Source: Congeria kusceri (lineage: Eukaryota > Mollusca > Bivalvia > Myida > Dreissenidae). From it: DNA of 64,000 nucleotides. Numbering within the stretch: the stretch's first letter is position 1; each line of letters begins with the position of its first letter. Location: contig CM051034.1 in assembly GCA_027627225.1 (NCBI GenBank), forward strand, positions 50,414,081 through 50,478,080. The letters are read 5' to 3'. Under the pieces are notes generated by a model that saw only the letters and a program-made list of their open reading frames with translations, had not been told where the DNA came from and made no database searches. A program made the translations under genes and the position numbers. Shown here one piece after another: positions 1 through 11,058 of the stretch.

Positions 1-454
1 TGCTTACAGAAACTTTCTCGTGGGGGTTGGGGGCGGGGGAGAAGATAATGTTAAGCAAAAAACTGTTCACACATATATGTTAAAATCACATTACCATCCG
101 TTATCAAAAAGACAGTGAAGTATCACTGCAGTAGTCAGTATTTCGGACTGAATTTTGGCCAATTAGACTAGCCATTTTAGAAATAAGAAATAATTTTCGT
201 TTTTAAATTATTTTGGAGTTCTGATGCGTAGGAATTAAACCACGAGGGCATTGGCCAGAGTTGTTTAATAGTCAAGCATCTGAACGACAAATAGTTGTTT
301 ATTGACAGATGAACAATGATAATTATTTCGATTCTAACATGATTTAACATATATTTTTGTAAAAGTTATTGAAACTACTTTTTACTATGCACCGCTCAGA
401 ATCGGGACTTGCATTGTTTATTGGGTAGTTAAACAACAATCATTTTGTTCTTTG
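1..454. other. AT-rich sequence, fragment shared with a palindromic element
   Basis: No gene is seen. About 210-245 ('ttttggagttctgatgcgta' and onward) resembles the reverse complement of the core of the palindromic element at 34517-34670, so it is probably an old fragment of that family. Confidence 0.4.
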
Positions 455-1898
455 GGCCGAAAATAAAATATTGTTTGTTTCCCCTCCCGCGACCCATGCT
501 AATAAAGAGTGGGTCGGTAGGTCAGAAAAATATTTTATTTTTATACACAATAAGTCATTTTCATTCATGTTTTCCTTATGTTGGAAATGTTACGTTATAG
601 TATAAATTCTTAATATTTTAGTTGTAGTAGATGAATAACGTTCTGCTTATTTATGTAATACTATGTTCTAATTACCTTACAATAATTTATCAAAATTGAA
701 CAAACAACAACATACGTTAAAAACAAGAGCATTAATAATAAAAACCTGTTAAAACTAAGGAGTAATAGCGTGAAGTTGCAATGTGCCGGGCATCCAAAAC
801 AGAACACTGTTAGCAACAGCCATAGCAACGGTCACTGTCAAACTGCGGCTAGCAGTTTGTAGCTGAAAAACGTGTTACACCCTTAGCACGTGGATAGTGT
901 TTAAAAGCATAAATCTGTAAAACTGTATCTGAACAACGAATATGCTAGAGCATAAATGAATTAGCATTCAATGGAAATAAAAACAAATAGGACTTTGTTT
1001 ATATATAAAGAAAGCAACAGAACATTTTTGATAAATTAAAATAAAAAGAAAAGGTGCTGAAGTTTATTTACTTTCATTTTTGACAAGGACTTTAGTTCCT
1101 CTAACTTTCATTCAAATGTTGCCTCAGCCAAAGTTTTTGCATAATTCTAATCCGTGTGCATTGATGAGTTTGAATACCACTTTCCTTAATTATTACTAGA
1201 TCTAGTAATTGAATTTTTTGAAAACAAAATAAGACGTTTGACGCGATCAGTTTGTCGAGTTTCATGACGTCGTAATTCGTATTCTTAGTAAACGGTTCCT
1301 TCCACCAAAATTGTGATATTTATTTATAAATATTTATTTATTTACTATTTTAATTTGTAGTAATTTATTATAAAAGTGTCTGTTAAAAACACGCATATCT
1401 ATAACAAAACATATACCTAACGCAAATGTGTTACAAATGACTTGCACCTTTACCAACTAAAATTAGAATGAGGGCGTGATAAACATTCTAACAACGACGC
1501 TCATTTACATGTTGGAAATTTTATGCGTTCTCACTGGCTGACTGTTTGGCTCTTGTTAAGCTGACTCCTCCTGCGTCAATATTTTATCGATAATGGACAC
1601 TTGGTGCATAAAGGCGAGTTTGTTAATTGCTGGTGGGCGTTCTTGGTCTTTAAAAAAACATGCATATGCGAGTGGAAATGGTTGCGCCCAAGAATCTGAC
1701 ACTGAATCATTTTATAAGCGTCTTTTGAAAGTAAGATTTGTACACGCTATTGGATTCTTTTTAAGGATTCGCACCCCACATTTTCACACACAAATAAAAT
1801 AAAATATAGTTTTCTTTGGTCTATAATTTTGTTTGGGTCTCTGTGATTTTGCTGGGTCGGTCGTGGGAGGGGAAACAAACAATATTTTATTTTAGGCC
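455..1898. mobile_element. Non-autonomous DNA-transposon-like element, ~40-bp TIRs
   Basis: The ends are inverted copies: 455-496 begins 'ggccgaaaataaaatattgt' and the reverse complement of 1853-1898 begins 'ggcctaaaataaaatattgt', both running on through 'ttgtttcccctccc'. A TTG triplet flanks both ends (452-454 and 1899-1901), a possible 3-bp target-site duplication that would suit PIF/Harbinger-like elements. No transposase frame is present; the only open frame inside is 69 codons and unremarkable. Confidence 0.62.
785..985. repeat. Segment shared with 56876-57122 (X-box-like core)
   Basis: Blocks including 'tagcaac..ccatagcaacgg', 'tagcagtttgta.ctg.aaa.cgtgt' and 'agcacgtgg' occur in the same order and orientation at 56876-57122. 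'gccatagcaac' resembles half of the RFX X-box palindrome. This copy sits inside the 455-1898 TIR element. Confidence 0.5.
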
Positions 1899-2514
1899 TT
1901 GTCTATAGAAAAATTACAGAGTATCATGTAAGAATTATTGTTTTGCAAAACAGTTCTAATGCATACTTATTTCAAGCACAACCTTTAGTTTTTACCATTA
2001 CCACATGATTATGTGCAGTATGGAAATTGAAATCAATATCCAGATAACATAATCCCCACAAGAGCTCCAGACAAATTCCAAAGACATTGCACATTAATTA
2101 TTATACTAGATTTTTTTACCAAGCACTGTGATACAATGGATATAATGTCTGCCCATTTATAGGAAATTCCATAGATTAATTACTTCAGTCTTCATATTAC
2201 AGTATCACAACACAAATGGCTGGTTTTATCACGGCAAACATGCAAATGTCCATAAAATATTCAACAATGAATTTTAACATAGTATTAATTTACACTTACT
2301 TTAAGAAGAAATTTGTATCTTGTTCTTCATACTTACTGTATGCAGTAAATATTATTATGTGCATTTTGAGGACAAATGACTATTATTTGATTGTTACTGA
2401 AATGCCTAGAATAATCTGTAATAAATCAACGATATGTATCCTTATAGACATATTTATAATTGTATCGAACCCAGAGTTTATATGAAGCACACCTGTAAGT
2501 CCTGTGTTATTTTT
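1899..2514. other. AT-rich intergenic or intronic sequence
   Basis: I see no exon, RNA gene or clear repeat. An open minus-strand microsegment with donor 'gtaagtg' at about 2300-2340 is out of phase with exon G and lacks a pyrimidine tract. Confidence 0.5.
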
Positions 2515-2960
2515 TAACAGCATACTTTGGCATATTGCGACCCCTTATTCAGTCAATACAAATTATTTAAAAAGCCTTGTTTTTACTGAGTAATCTTTGA
2601 ACAGTTATACTTCGGAATATTACTGCACCTCATTGAATTGTTACAAAAACTTTTCTAATGTTGTTATTAAGTAATAAGTGAACAGTTTACTTCATCATTT
2701 TGTGACCCCTTATTCATTTACTACAAGATTATTATAAGGCCTCCACTGTTGGTACTGAGTAATCTTTGAACAGTTTACTTCAGTAAATTATTAAAAGCCC
2801 TCCACTTTTAGTGCTAAGTGAACAGTACACTTTTGCCTATTGCTGCACCTTATTCATTTCTTACAAATTAAGTCTTGGAATAATAATTTTTGGTAATCAC
2901 TGTAACAGTATATACCTCAGCGTATTATGAACCCTCATTCAATCCTTACTTAATAGACTC
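2515..2960. repeat. Decayed tandem array related to the 84-bp satellite
   Basis: Degenerate units of the form 'gagtaatctttgaacagt..acttc..catattgc.acc.cattca' recur every ~60-90 bp. They resemble the intact units at 3216-3935 and look like an older, diverged part of the same satellite. Confidence 0.6.
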
Positions 2961-3215
2961 TTCCACAACTGTCAATCATATTCAAATTAATATGTAATAT
3001 TAACCAATCATCGCACATGGATATCATGTGTTTAGCAGTTAAACAATTTCATACAAAAGAGCACATGGAATTTGTATGTGATATTCCAAAGATCACGTTG
3101 TAATGTTTGTGATTTTCGATGAATGGAAATTAATCCTTTAACAATAGCTGGGGAGGAGTTTAAACTATTCATGGCAAAACATGGATGGGTCTATTATTAT
3201 GAGCTCTCAAATGTT

Positions 3216-3935
3216 GGTCCTAAGTTATCGTTGAACAGCATACTTCAGCATACTGCAATCATTGACTGAAAGAGAGGTCACGATTTGCCTTCCAACATTG
3301 GTCCTAAGTAATTGTTGAACAGCATACTTCAGCATACTGCAATCATTGACTGAATGAGAGGTCACGATTTGCCCTCCAACATTGGTCCTAAGTAATCGTT
3401 GAACAGTATACTTCAGCATACTGCAATCATTGAGTGAAAGAGAGGTCACGATTTGCCCTCCAACATTGGTCCTAAGTAATCGTTGAACAGCATACTTCAG
3501 CATAATGCAATCATTGACTGAATGAGAGGTCATGATTTGCCCTCCAACATTGGTCCTAAGTAATCGTTGAACAGTATACTTCAGCATACTGCAATCATTG
3601 ACTGAATGAGAGGTCACGATTTGCCCTCCAACATTGGTCCTAAGTAATCGTTGAACAGCATACTTCAGCATAATGCAATCATTGACTGAATGAGAGGTCA
3701 TGATTTGACCTCCAACATTGGTCCTAAGTAATCGTTGAACAGCATACTTCAGCATAATGCAATCATTGACTGAATGAGAGGTCATGATTTGCCCTCCAAC
3801 ATTGGTCCTAAGTAATCGTTGAACAGCATACTTCAGCATAATGCAATCATTGACGGAATGAGAGGTCATGATTTGCCCTCCAACATTGGTCCTAAGTAAT
3901 CGTTGAACAGCATACTTCAGCATAATGCAATCATT
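3216..3935. repeat. 84-bp satellite array, about 8.6 units
   Basis: The motif 'ggtcctaagtaatcgttgaa' starts at 3216, 3300 and every 84 bases to 3888. Units differ by a few substitutions (for example catactgc versus cataatgc). As 84 is divisible by three and the unit lacks a stop, a minus-strand frame runs 246 codons through it, encoding a 28-residue repeat; I regard this as satellite, not a gene. Confidence 0.93.
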
Positions 3936-4440
3936 CATTTCATTCATAACGTAACAGAAATGCAACAGTTGCAGTTTTCTTGATCAGCCTGCCCTGCCCT
4001 GCTTATTGTTCTATGTTCAATGGATCTTTTCTAGCTTTTCTAGTCCCGGCTTTCAGCTTTCGAGAGGTTCCTGATGTTTATTGACAAAACAAAATCCCAT
4101 ATTGCAGCGCTGTTAATCAAGCGAGAGATGGGAATCAGTAATCACAATGTGTTTTTTTTCCACTGTTACTCATAAAGTTCTATGGAGAACAGCCCCAGGT
4201 AAGCTTTCTTATGCACTGAATCTACTAATACAGGGGTGTCATTAATAACCGATTGCCAATCAAATTCATAGTTTCAAATCATCAGAAAATCTGTTGTTTT
4301 TCTCAGGAACTTAAATATTGCAATAGGTAATATCACAAGGGGGCCCCCTAGACCCCTAGCCAAATCTCTTAGATTTAGATACAAATCTTTTGTTTCATTT
4401 GATAATGGCAACCCTGCTGATAACATCACTAACTAACATA
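3936..4440. other. Intergenic or terminal-intron sequence
   Basis: No exon is supported. A plus-strand segment at 4180-4200 ends in a perfect 'gtaagc' donor after a T-rich tract, but it is 21 bp, isolated and on the opposite strand to the gene. Confidence 0.45.
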
Positions 4441-4441
4441 T

Positions 4442-4930
4442 TTAAAGGGACCTGTTCACAGATTGACAAATGGACAAATTTCTAACTTCTTGTCACAGAT
4501 TCAACAAATAAAAGAAATAATGAGTGAAAAAACACTACTGAAATATAAATATACTGTAAGTACCGTTTTGTTTATGAGAAATCATCAGTTAAATGGATAA
4601 AAATTATAAAGCACTTGTAACGCTAAACAATCAAAAAATTTGGAGTGTTTCTGTCGTTTTCGTTGAAATTGTTGGAAACTAGTGAATCACTTACATAACG
4701 TAAGAAATACACTGACAAGTAAATGTAGCGGAGAGGTAATGCGTTAGGCTTTTGATCCGGAGGTCTGCGGTTTGAACCCTTTTCGGAGCAATATTTTTTA
4801 TTTCCTTTTTTTATATGCCTATATTGTTATAGTACTAAAGCTGTTTATTTCAGTTTCCTTAATTTGTCAAGTCAATACGTTTAATGGCATAGTTTGAAAA
4901 ATATAAAAATCTGTGAATAAGTCCCTTTAA
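4442..4930. mobile_element. Inverted-ended repeat containing a tRNA-like segment
   Basis: The left end 'ttaaagggacctgttcacag' pairs with the right end, whose reverse complement starts 'ttaaagggacttattcacag'. Within it, 4729-4795 is tRNA-like: 'gcggagaggtaatgcgttag' (A-box-like) followed by 'ggtttgaaccc' (B-box-like). The acceptor stem does not close, so this is a SINE-like relic rather than a tRNA gene. Confidence 0.55.
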
Positions 4931-5731
4931 GAATTTGTCGTGTAAATTTCTTTGTAACACCAATGTTTGGCCTTCATGAATGTGACAAAATTTGATGTTT
5001 CTCTATTTTAGGTAGATGTTATATGAATTATTGAGTTCTGTGATTATGGTGACAGTTGTATATAAAATCTTTGAGTTTAAATTGGGTACAAAATGTGATG
5101 TAAATTGTGCACATGAAAGGGTGAAGTAACTTTGCTAGAATGTTTTGATGTAAAAAAAGCTTTTAAGGAGCTTTAAACAAGATTTTAAGATTATCTCCTT
5201 AGTTTTCACTTATAAACTGCATAAATACAGGCTCAGAACTGTAATTTAAGGAAATAAGAAATGTGCATAAAGTCTCTAAATATTAGTCAGAAAGCCATAT
5301 TTACTGCTGCATAAATATGGTATGCCAACACTTCTATATTTCAAGTAGAATGGCTTGATTGTGGATGGGCTGACTCTCACACACACACACACACTCTCTC
5401 TCTATATATACTGTATATTCCCTCATATATGCCCCCACCCTAATAAAGGCCCCCCTACCCCAATTTTTTAATAACAACAAAACATCCATGCCTAATTAAT
5501 GCCCTCACTTACAATACAAATCCATGCAAAACACCTTTTTTTGTAAATCTTTGCAAGAAATGTTTTACAATGAGCTACACAGTAATATAACAATGTTTTC
5601 CACGTGTATATTGATATATATGACAGAACACCAAGAACTGAACTTATATTAAATTCCCCTCGTTGGGAAATGGAAAGCCCCCAGAGGCATTTATAAGGGT
5701 ATATATATTATGTATTCATAATATCACTTGC
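4931..5731. other. Intron sequence downstream of exon G; short microsatellite
   Basis: Only a CA/CT/TA microsatellite at about 5379-5412 stands out. The next coding exon is not visible here and should lie beyond base 1. Confidence 0.45.
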
Positions 5732-5974
5732 ATATTTCAGGTAATATAGCCGCGGGTGAGGGAGGCGCGGGCCAGTCATCACGGTCAATCTTCGCAATCT
5801 CCCGCGGGGGTGGGGGTTTCCCGCCCGGATATGTGCTCATTCTCACGGCCTCCAAGTTCCGCCGGATTCCTTTCAGGCTTCCTGTTCCAGTTCCAGAATT
5901 TTCCGGGACCGTGCCGGTTCCGACAGGTCCAGGCGAAGAGCTCCGACGAACTTTCGTTACTGGTTTGCCTTGCG
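5732..5974 (-). CDS. ABLIM: abLIM-like exon G with the K-I-D-x-D-x-W-P-x-P-P core
   Basis: The acceptor is 'ctttctaattttcag'. The frame set by upstream phase 1 stays open for 80 codons: it begins QGKPVTKVRRSSSPGPVGTG, passes through LKGIRRNLEAVRMSTYPGG, and ends with KPPPPREIAKIDRDDWPAPP then SPAAILPEI. The final part matches abLIM proteins, which carry F/Y-P-x-x-x-P-P-x-P followed by A-K-I-(E/D)-x-D-x-W-P-x-P-P-S-x-A before the C-terminal coiled and villin-headpiece part. RRSSS is a PKA-type site. The end is unusual: the best donor is GC-type, 'gcaagt' right after ..GAA ATA T (phase 1, exon 243 bp). A weaker GT donor, 'gtgata', lies four bases later, and reading on gives a TGA after Cys-Lys. 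GC content is well above neighbouring introns. Confidence 0.83.
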
Positions 5975-6467
5975 CTGAAAATTAGAAAGGACAAAAATGA
6001 ACCACTGTATTTCTTATTCAATCAGTGCTGTAATTCAAATGCTTGGCAATGTGAGTTTGTGAATTAAATGATCAGCAACAGGAACATGTATGGCCATTTT
6101 GTTTGAATTTTTTTCATTATTCAGCAGTTGTCAAAGATATTATAGGACCGCAGCTTGAAGTTCTGTTACTTTTTCAAGATTGTGCAAAATGTAGACGCCG
6201 CAAAATAAAACAATTATACAGTAGGATTGTACAGTATCTAGTCTGCAATAAATGGTCAGTGTTTTGCTATGTATATCCTAATCTTAATGTTCATTTACTT
6301 TACTTAAGGAATCTACTAAGTTAGATAACCACATCTTTTGGAAGTACATTTTTGTTGTTATCGCTCAGACAGTAGGAACTGTCCACCAAACTACAGACCA
6401 AAAGGCCTATGGTACCCAATTTCTTCCAAGACAGAGGACTCAGATTGAAAAGGTACACAGTTTATTT

Positions 6468-6566
6468 GAGGTGTGTCGTGGGAAAACCGAGCTAAATGCA
6501 CCTGCGTGTCGTCCCGGATCTGCCATGTGCAGTCTGCACAGGTTAATCCGGGACGACAATTTCCGC
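6468..6566. repeat. Partial copy of the palindromic 'ggattagcctgtgcag' element
   Basis: It starts 'gaggtgtgtcgtgggaaaac' and carries 'gtcgtcccgga' and 'gcacaggttaatccgggacg', matching one arm of the copies at 7359, 8666, 50302 and 60914. The other arm is missing. Confidence 0.7.
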
Positions 6567-6619
6567 ATGGCAGGCACCTTACACCGCTGCGACTCATGAA
6601 GGTTCACACTTTGCAGTAC

Positions 6620-6678
6620 AAAGCCAAAAGGACCTATCAGCATATGTGCAAAGAAGGCTGATAGGCCCTTTTGGCTTT
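6620..6678. repeat. 21-bp stem-loop
   Basis: 'aaagccaaaaggacctatca' at 6620 pairs with 'tgataggcccttttggcttt' ending at 6678, one mismatch, with a ~17-base loop. A further 'ccaaaaggcctat' lies at about 6399. Confidence 0.6.
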
Positions 6679-7151
6679 CAATGGACAATTTATAGATTAT
6701 CTACATAGAGAAATATAGAAATTCCATTTAGAAAACAACATTCGCATTCATCATTCTATAATCAACAACAGTTAACAACATACTCACATGCTCAGCGTTC
6801 TTTGTTTTATTCAAAGAACCACAAATTAGAAACACTGTATTTCAAAACTAAACCGCAGCATCAATGAATGTACTTGATATTTTAATCAGTTTGGAATACT
6901 TAAACTTCAATATCTTATTGTTGGTACTAATTTTGGCAATTATTGTGCTATTTCAATTAACATGAATAGAATCAATAATTATTATTCCATAATAAGTATT
7001 TTCTTAATAACTGAAATAAATTGATAAAATAGCCATATAAAATAGGTATTTTAATGGTACATAAAACATCAGATTGATAAAAGGATGGTCTTAAATCTCA
7101 AAATGTAGGTACTTTAGTTGTTAATCATCCAAACCGTCTTGATTCGCTTAC

Positions 7152-7169
7152 CTAATGTCATCATGCCGC
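7152..7169 (-). CDS. ABLIM: Candidate 18-bp microexon F
   Basis: An 18-base segment is framed by acceptor 'ttccctttcag' and donor 'gtaagc'. In the phase-1 frame set by exon D or E it adds six residues, a split-codon Gly or Ser followed by GMMTL, and exits in phase 1 straight into exon G (G joined to CG gives Ala). Both flanking phases match without adjustment. Microexons of this size are common in neuronal cytoskeletal genes (general knowledge). Because an 18-bp frame carries little information, the call rests on the quality of both splice sites and the phase match. Confidence 0.48.
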
Positions 7170-7358
7170 CTGAAAGGGAACCAAAGGAGAAAATTTAAAC
7201 AAAATTAATGAAAGTAAAAGAAAGAAATGTTGCATAAATGGCAAACAAGAAAATATATGTAAGTGAAAAGAAACTGTAAAAAGAGTTTAATAAATACTAA
7301 TTACTAATGTCGAAAACTGTAATAATGCATGTAGTAAGAATAAAAATTAAAATTAAAT

Positions 7359-7614
7359 GAGGCGTGTCATGTGAAACCTGGGTTTAATGCATCTGTGTAA
7401 ACCATCATTCCGGATTAGTCTGTGCAGTAGGCACAGGCTAATCCGGAACGAACTTTCCGCCTACAGTGGATTTTTGTTTAAAAGAGACTTTTTTGAAACA
7501 GAAAATACCATTAAAGCGAAAAGTGTCATCCTGGATTAGTGCAGACTGCACAGGCAAATCTGGGATGACACTTTAGGCACATGCATTAAGCTCGGGTTTC
7601 CGACGACACGCTTC
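7359..7614. mobile_element. Palindromic (foldback) element, full copy 1, AAAT duplication
   Basis: The left arm begins 'gaggcgtgtcatgtgaaacc' and the right arm ends 'gacacgcttc'. Both arms carry outward-facing 'cggattagtctgtgcag'-type sequences, and the centre has 'gaaacagaaaataccat'. AAAT flanks both ends (7355-7358 and 7615-7618). There is no coding capacity. Confidence 0.78.
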
Positions 7615-7799
7615 AAATAAAGTTGATACTAGCCAATAAACTGTGATTTAATTTTATATAATAACACAGACATTGTTCCTAAAGAATGATAATACATTTT
7701 CCTTGAGTATCTTATGAAAATATTTATTACTGGCGTAACAGAACAAGACGCTGTGTTTGATAAACACAGATGACCCCCCTTGGTGCTGGATAGCCCATT

Positions 7800-8152
7800 T
7801 GAATTATTCTAAGTCGAAGTTAGGTCAAGGTCAAAGTGAGGTTGAGTGATATGGGTGGATAAGGAATGGTCATTAGCAACAACTGTGCAAGTATCTAAGT
7901 ATTGTAGTAAGTGGTGTTGGTGGTAGACAAAATGGTAAAATCTAGTTAACCAAGAATTAGGTTCAGGTCAACATCAAAGAGGTTGGGTGATATGGGTGGA
8001 TTGAGAATGGTCATAAGCAACAACTGTGTAAGTATCCAAATGTTGTAGCAAGCGGTGTTGGTGCTAGAGGAAACAAAACCTCATACGAACCAATGGACAG
8101 GACAATCACAAAATGCCTCCCGCATCAAGATGCTGGGGGGGGGGGGGGGGGG
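7800..8152. repeat. Two ~137-bp tandem units ending in an 18-G run
   Basis: 'gatatgggtgga' followed by 'aatggtcat.agcaacaactgtg' occurs twice about 137 bp apart. The stretch closes with an uninterrupted run of 18 G at 8135-8152. Confidence 0.7.
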
Positions 8153-8620
8153 CATAAAAATAGTAAAATTATTGTTTCTGTCAAATATCATACATTTTCT
8201 GTGTTAAGCAAACAACACATTAGGGATAATTTTTATTAAAACTATTTACACAGTTACTTAAAATGTGATTAAATTGGGACAATATCATATAGTTTGACTT
8301 AAATACAATGAAAATTACCATGACCACAATTTATTGGCTAGTTACTGTGAAGTTATAACACTGTTATTTGAAAAATATATCATATATATGAAGAAAACAA
8401 TGAAAAACTCGCACACAAAACAATAAAACATAAACATACCATATACGACACCAAACAACACAAAACATTTAGGAAGAAAGTAAAATTACGATTCATTCTT
8501 TGGTTTTACATTAATTATGCATTATCCCAGATATATTATTTAGTTGTGGGTTCTACATTAGTTTGAAAAATATACTAGTTATTACAATGAAAACTATAGT
8601 TAACATACATAACATATATA
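8153..8620. other. AT-rich intron, no recognisable feature
   Basis: No splice-bounded open segment or repeat with a clear partner was found between the G run and the (TA)n tract. Confidence 0.4.

Positions 8621-8654
<34 letters not shown>
8621..8654. repeat. (TA)n microsatellite
   Basis: Alternating TA directly precedes a palindromic element copy. Confidence 0.9.
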
Positions 8655-8659
<5 letters not shown>

Positions 8660-8665
8660 ATAATA

Positions 8666-8968
8666 GAGCCGTGTCATGACAAACCCCGGGCTTAATGCGT
8701 GTGTGTAAGTCCGCACAGGCTAATCCAGGACGGCACTTTTCGCCTACAGTGGATTTATGGTTAGAAGAGACGAAAAAGAAAATACCATAAAAGCAGGATG
8801 ACATTTTCCGCTTTTATGGTATTTCTGTTTCAAGGAAGTCTCTTCTAAAGATAAATCCAATGTAGGCGGAAAGTGCCGTCCTGGATTAGCCTGTGCGGAC
8901 TGAACAGACTAATCTGGGACGACACTTTACGCACATGCATTAAGCCAGGTTTTCCCACGACATGCCTC
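8666..8968. mobile_element. Palindromic element, copy 2
   Basis: It runs from 'gagccgtgtcatgacaaacc' to 'cccacgacatgcctc'. Its interior is itself a long inverted repeat: 'ataccataaaagc' and 'gcttttatggtatt' face each other near 8785-8825. Confidence 0.78.
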
Positions 8969-9811
8969 AATTATATTTAATATTTTTTGCACTTTTCTTC
9001 AGTTTGCAGATAGACTTGGATAATTATTAGAAAGAAGTGTGACTGGTTTATTCAATGAAAGAAGGCTATTAAATTGTGATTCACATACCAACAAAATAAA
9101 ACTTATTAAGCCACAGAAGGATTTCAGCTGATTTTGGGGTATTTTATTACATTTTAGGCTGACTAAACTTCATTCATACAGACACATGAGGATCGTATAA
9201 AGCTTTATTGTATGTTGGCTTTACTGTGAAACATAAACATGGGTATTTTTTGTGCTGTTTGTAAAGTATATTATGACTCAGCCACCAGTTATATCAACTG
9301 ATAAAATCATCCTAAACTGTTTGCCAGTGTTTAACTGTTTGTGTCATAAGTAGTGAGAGGTCTTTCATCACTGTACGTTTAATTAATTTATATTTCTATT
9401 CTTGCAATGTTTAAGCAGTTGTAAAAATTAAGCGTAAGGAATCAATAAGAATTGTGTTTAAGCAGTTGTAAAGAATAGCTTAAGGAATCAATCAGAATAT
9501 TTCTGAATTGGGAATTTTAGTTAGAAGATAAAGCACTGCAAAAAGCTTATTTGAATTAATCTGTGTTTTTTAATTTAGGAATACAGCACAAATTCACAAA
9601 GCCCTAATGACTTTTTGTATTTTAGGCGAAATTAATTCCACTACAAAATTGCATTTAATGCACAATTTATATTAACTGAACAAGTTGGACTATGATTTTT
9701 AGTACAAATTTAACAAAAGAAACGTGGAAATTCCACGAAAACCAAATTTTTCTAACGAAATACATAAAAGTCAGCACAATAATGAAAGAAAGCTATGCGT
9801 GCCATATACAT
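8969..9811. other. AT-rich intron, no gene
   Basis: The only structure is a short direct repeat at about 9410-9500 ('aagcagttgtaaa.aat' and 'aaggaatcaat.agaat', twice). Confidence 0.45.
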
Positions 9812-10745
9812 TCCTAAGAGAGGTCTCGTTATAAGGTATCTATGTATGAAGTTTCATTAAAATATCGCAAAGCGTTCTCAAATTATTGAGCAGAAACCGT
9901 TTTTGTATTTTTTGTAACATTGACCGTGACCTAGATCTCACCCACCCCATATGCAATCCCAAGTGTGGTCTAGATACAAGGTATCTATGTATGAAGTTTT
10001 ATTCAAATATCTTGATGCATTCTAAAGTTAATGAGCGGACACCATTTTTTTATTTTATGCAATGGAGACCTTGACCCCACCATCCCTATATGCAATCCCA
10101 AGCGAGGTCTCGATATAAGGTATCTATGTATGAAGTTTCATTAAAATATCTTTATGGATTCTTAAGTTATTTAGCGGAAACCGTTTTTCTATTTTTAGTA
10201 ATGGTGACCTTGACCCCACCCACCCCATATGCAATCCCAAGCGAGGTCTCGATATATATGGTATCTATGTATGAAATTTCATTAAAATATCTTTATGGAT
10301 TCTTAAGTTATTGAGCGGAAACCATTTTTTTATTTTTAGTAACGGTGACCTTGATCTTGACCCCACCCACCCCATATGCAATCCCAAGCAGAGTCATGAT
10401 ATAAGGTATATATGTATGAAGTTTCATTAAAATATCTCGATGCGTTCTCAAGTTATTGAGAGGAAACCGTTTTTCTATTTTCAGTAACAGTGACCTTGAC
10501 CCCACCCACCCCATATGCAGTCCCAAGTAAGGTCTCGATATAAGGTATCTATGTATGAAGTTGTGTGAAGTTTTATTAAAATAACTCGATGCATTCTCAA
10601 GTTATTTTCTTCTATTTTTAGCTACCGTGACCTTGACCCCACCCACCCCATATGCAATCCCAAGCCATGTCTCGATATAAAATATCTATGTATGAAGTTT
10701 TGTTAAAATATTGCAATCCGTTCTCGAGTTAGAGAGTGGAAACGA
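9812..10745. repeat. ~140-bp tandem array, seven units
   Basis: The motif 'tatctatgtatgaagttt' recurs near 9838, 9982, 10121, 10262, 10405, 10545 and 10685. Each unit also carries 'accttgaccccacccacccc' and 'catatgcaatcccaagc'. The array ends at a GC-rich stretch, 'ccgccaccctgccgggtgcc', and a small hairpin at about 10819-10845. It is like the tandem cores of pearl/Helentron-like elements known in bivalves (inference). Confidence 0.85.
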
Positions 10746-11058
10746 AAAGTTAATGCCGCCACCCTGCCGGGTGCCCCGTCTGCCCTCCCGCCCAACGACA
10801 TACCCAAATCTAATAACCAAAATTTTTCTTCAAAAAATTTGGTTCAAAAGGATCTTGAAGACTATGTTGCATGAAGAGAAATGTAATCAACAATTAACAT
10901 TACCCTGGTCCAAAATCCAAGTTAATGAAATAACCAGAAACAGATATTAAAAAACATGAAAAATAATTTGCATTCACACAATATAAGACAAAAACAAACA
11001 TTAATGCAAGACTGTACATTAACGTCAAAACAAAACAAATGTACTACATATATCTTAC

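Noticed and set aside
2300..2342. Minus-strand segment before 'gtaagtg'
   Set aside because: In the phase required after exon G it contains a stop, and the acceptor is poor.
3225..3965. 246-codon minus-strand frame with a 28-residue repeat
   Set aside because: It is the translation of an 84-bp satellite; the frame exists only because the unit length is divisible by three.
4175..4205. Plus-strand 21-bp segment ending in 'gtaagc'
   Set aside because: Opposite strand, isolated, and no partner exon.
4729..4795. Functional tRNA gene on the plus strand
   Set aside because: The A/B-box-like parts are inside an inverted-ended repeat and the cloverleaf does not close.
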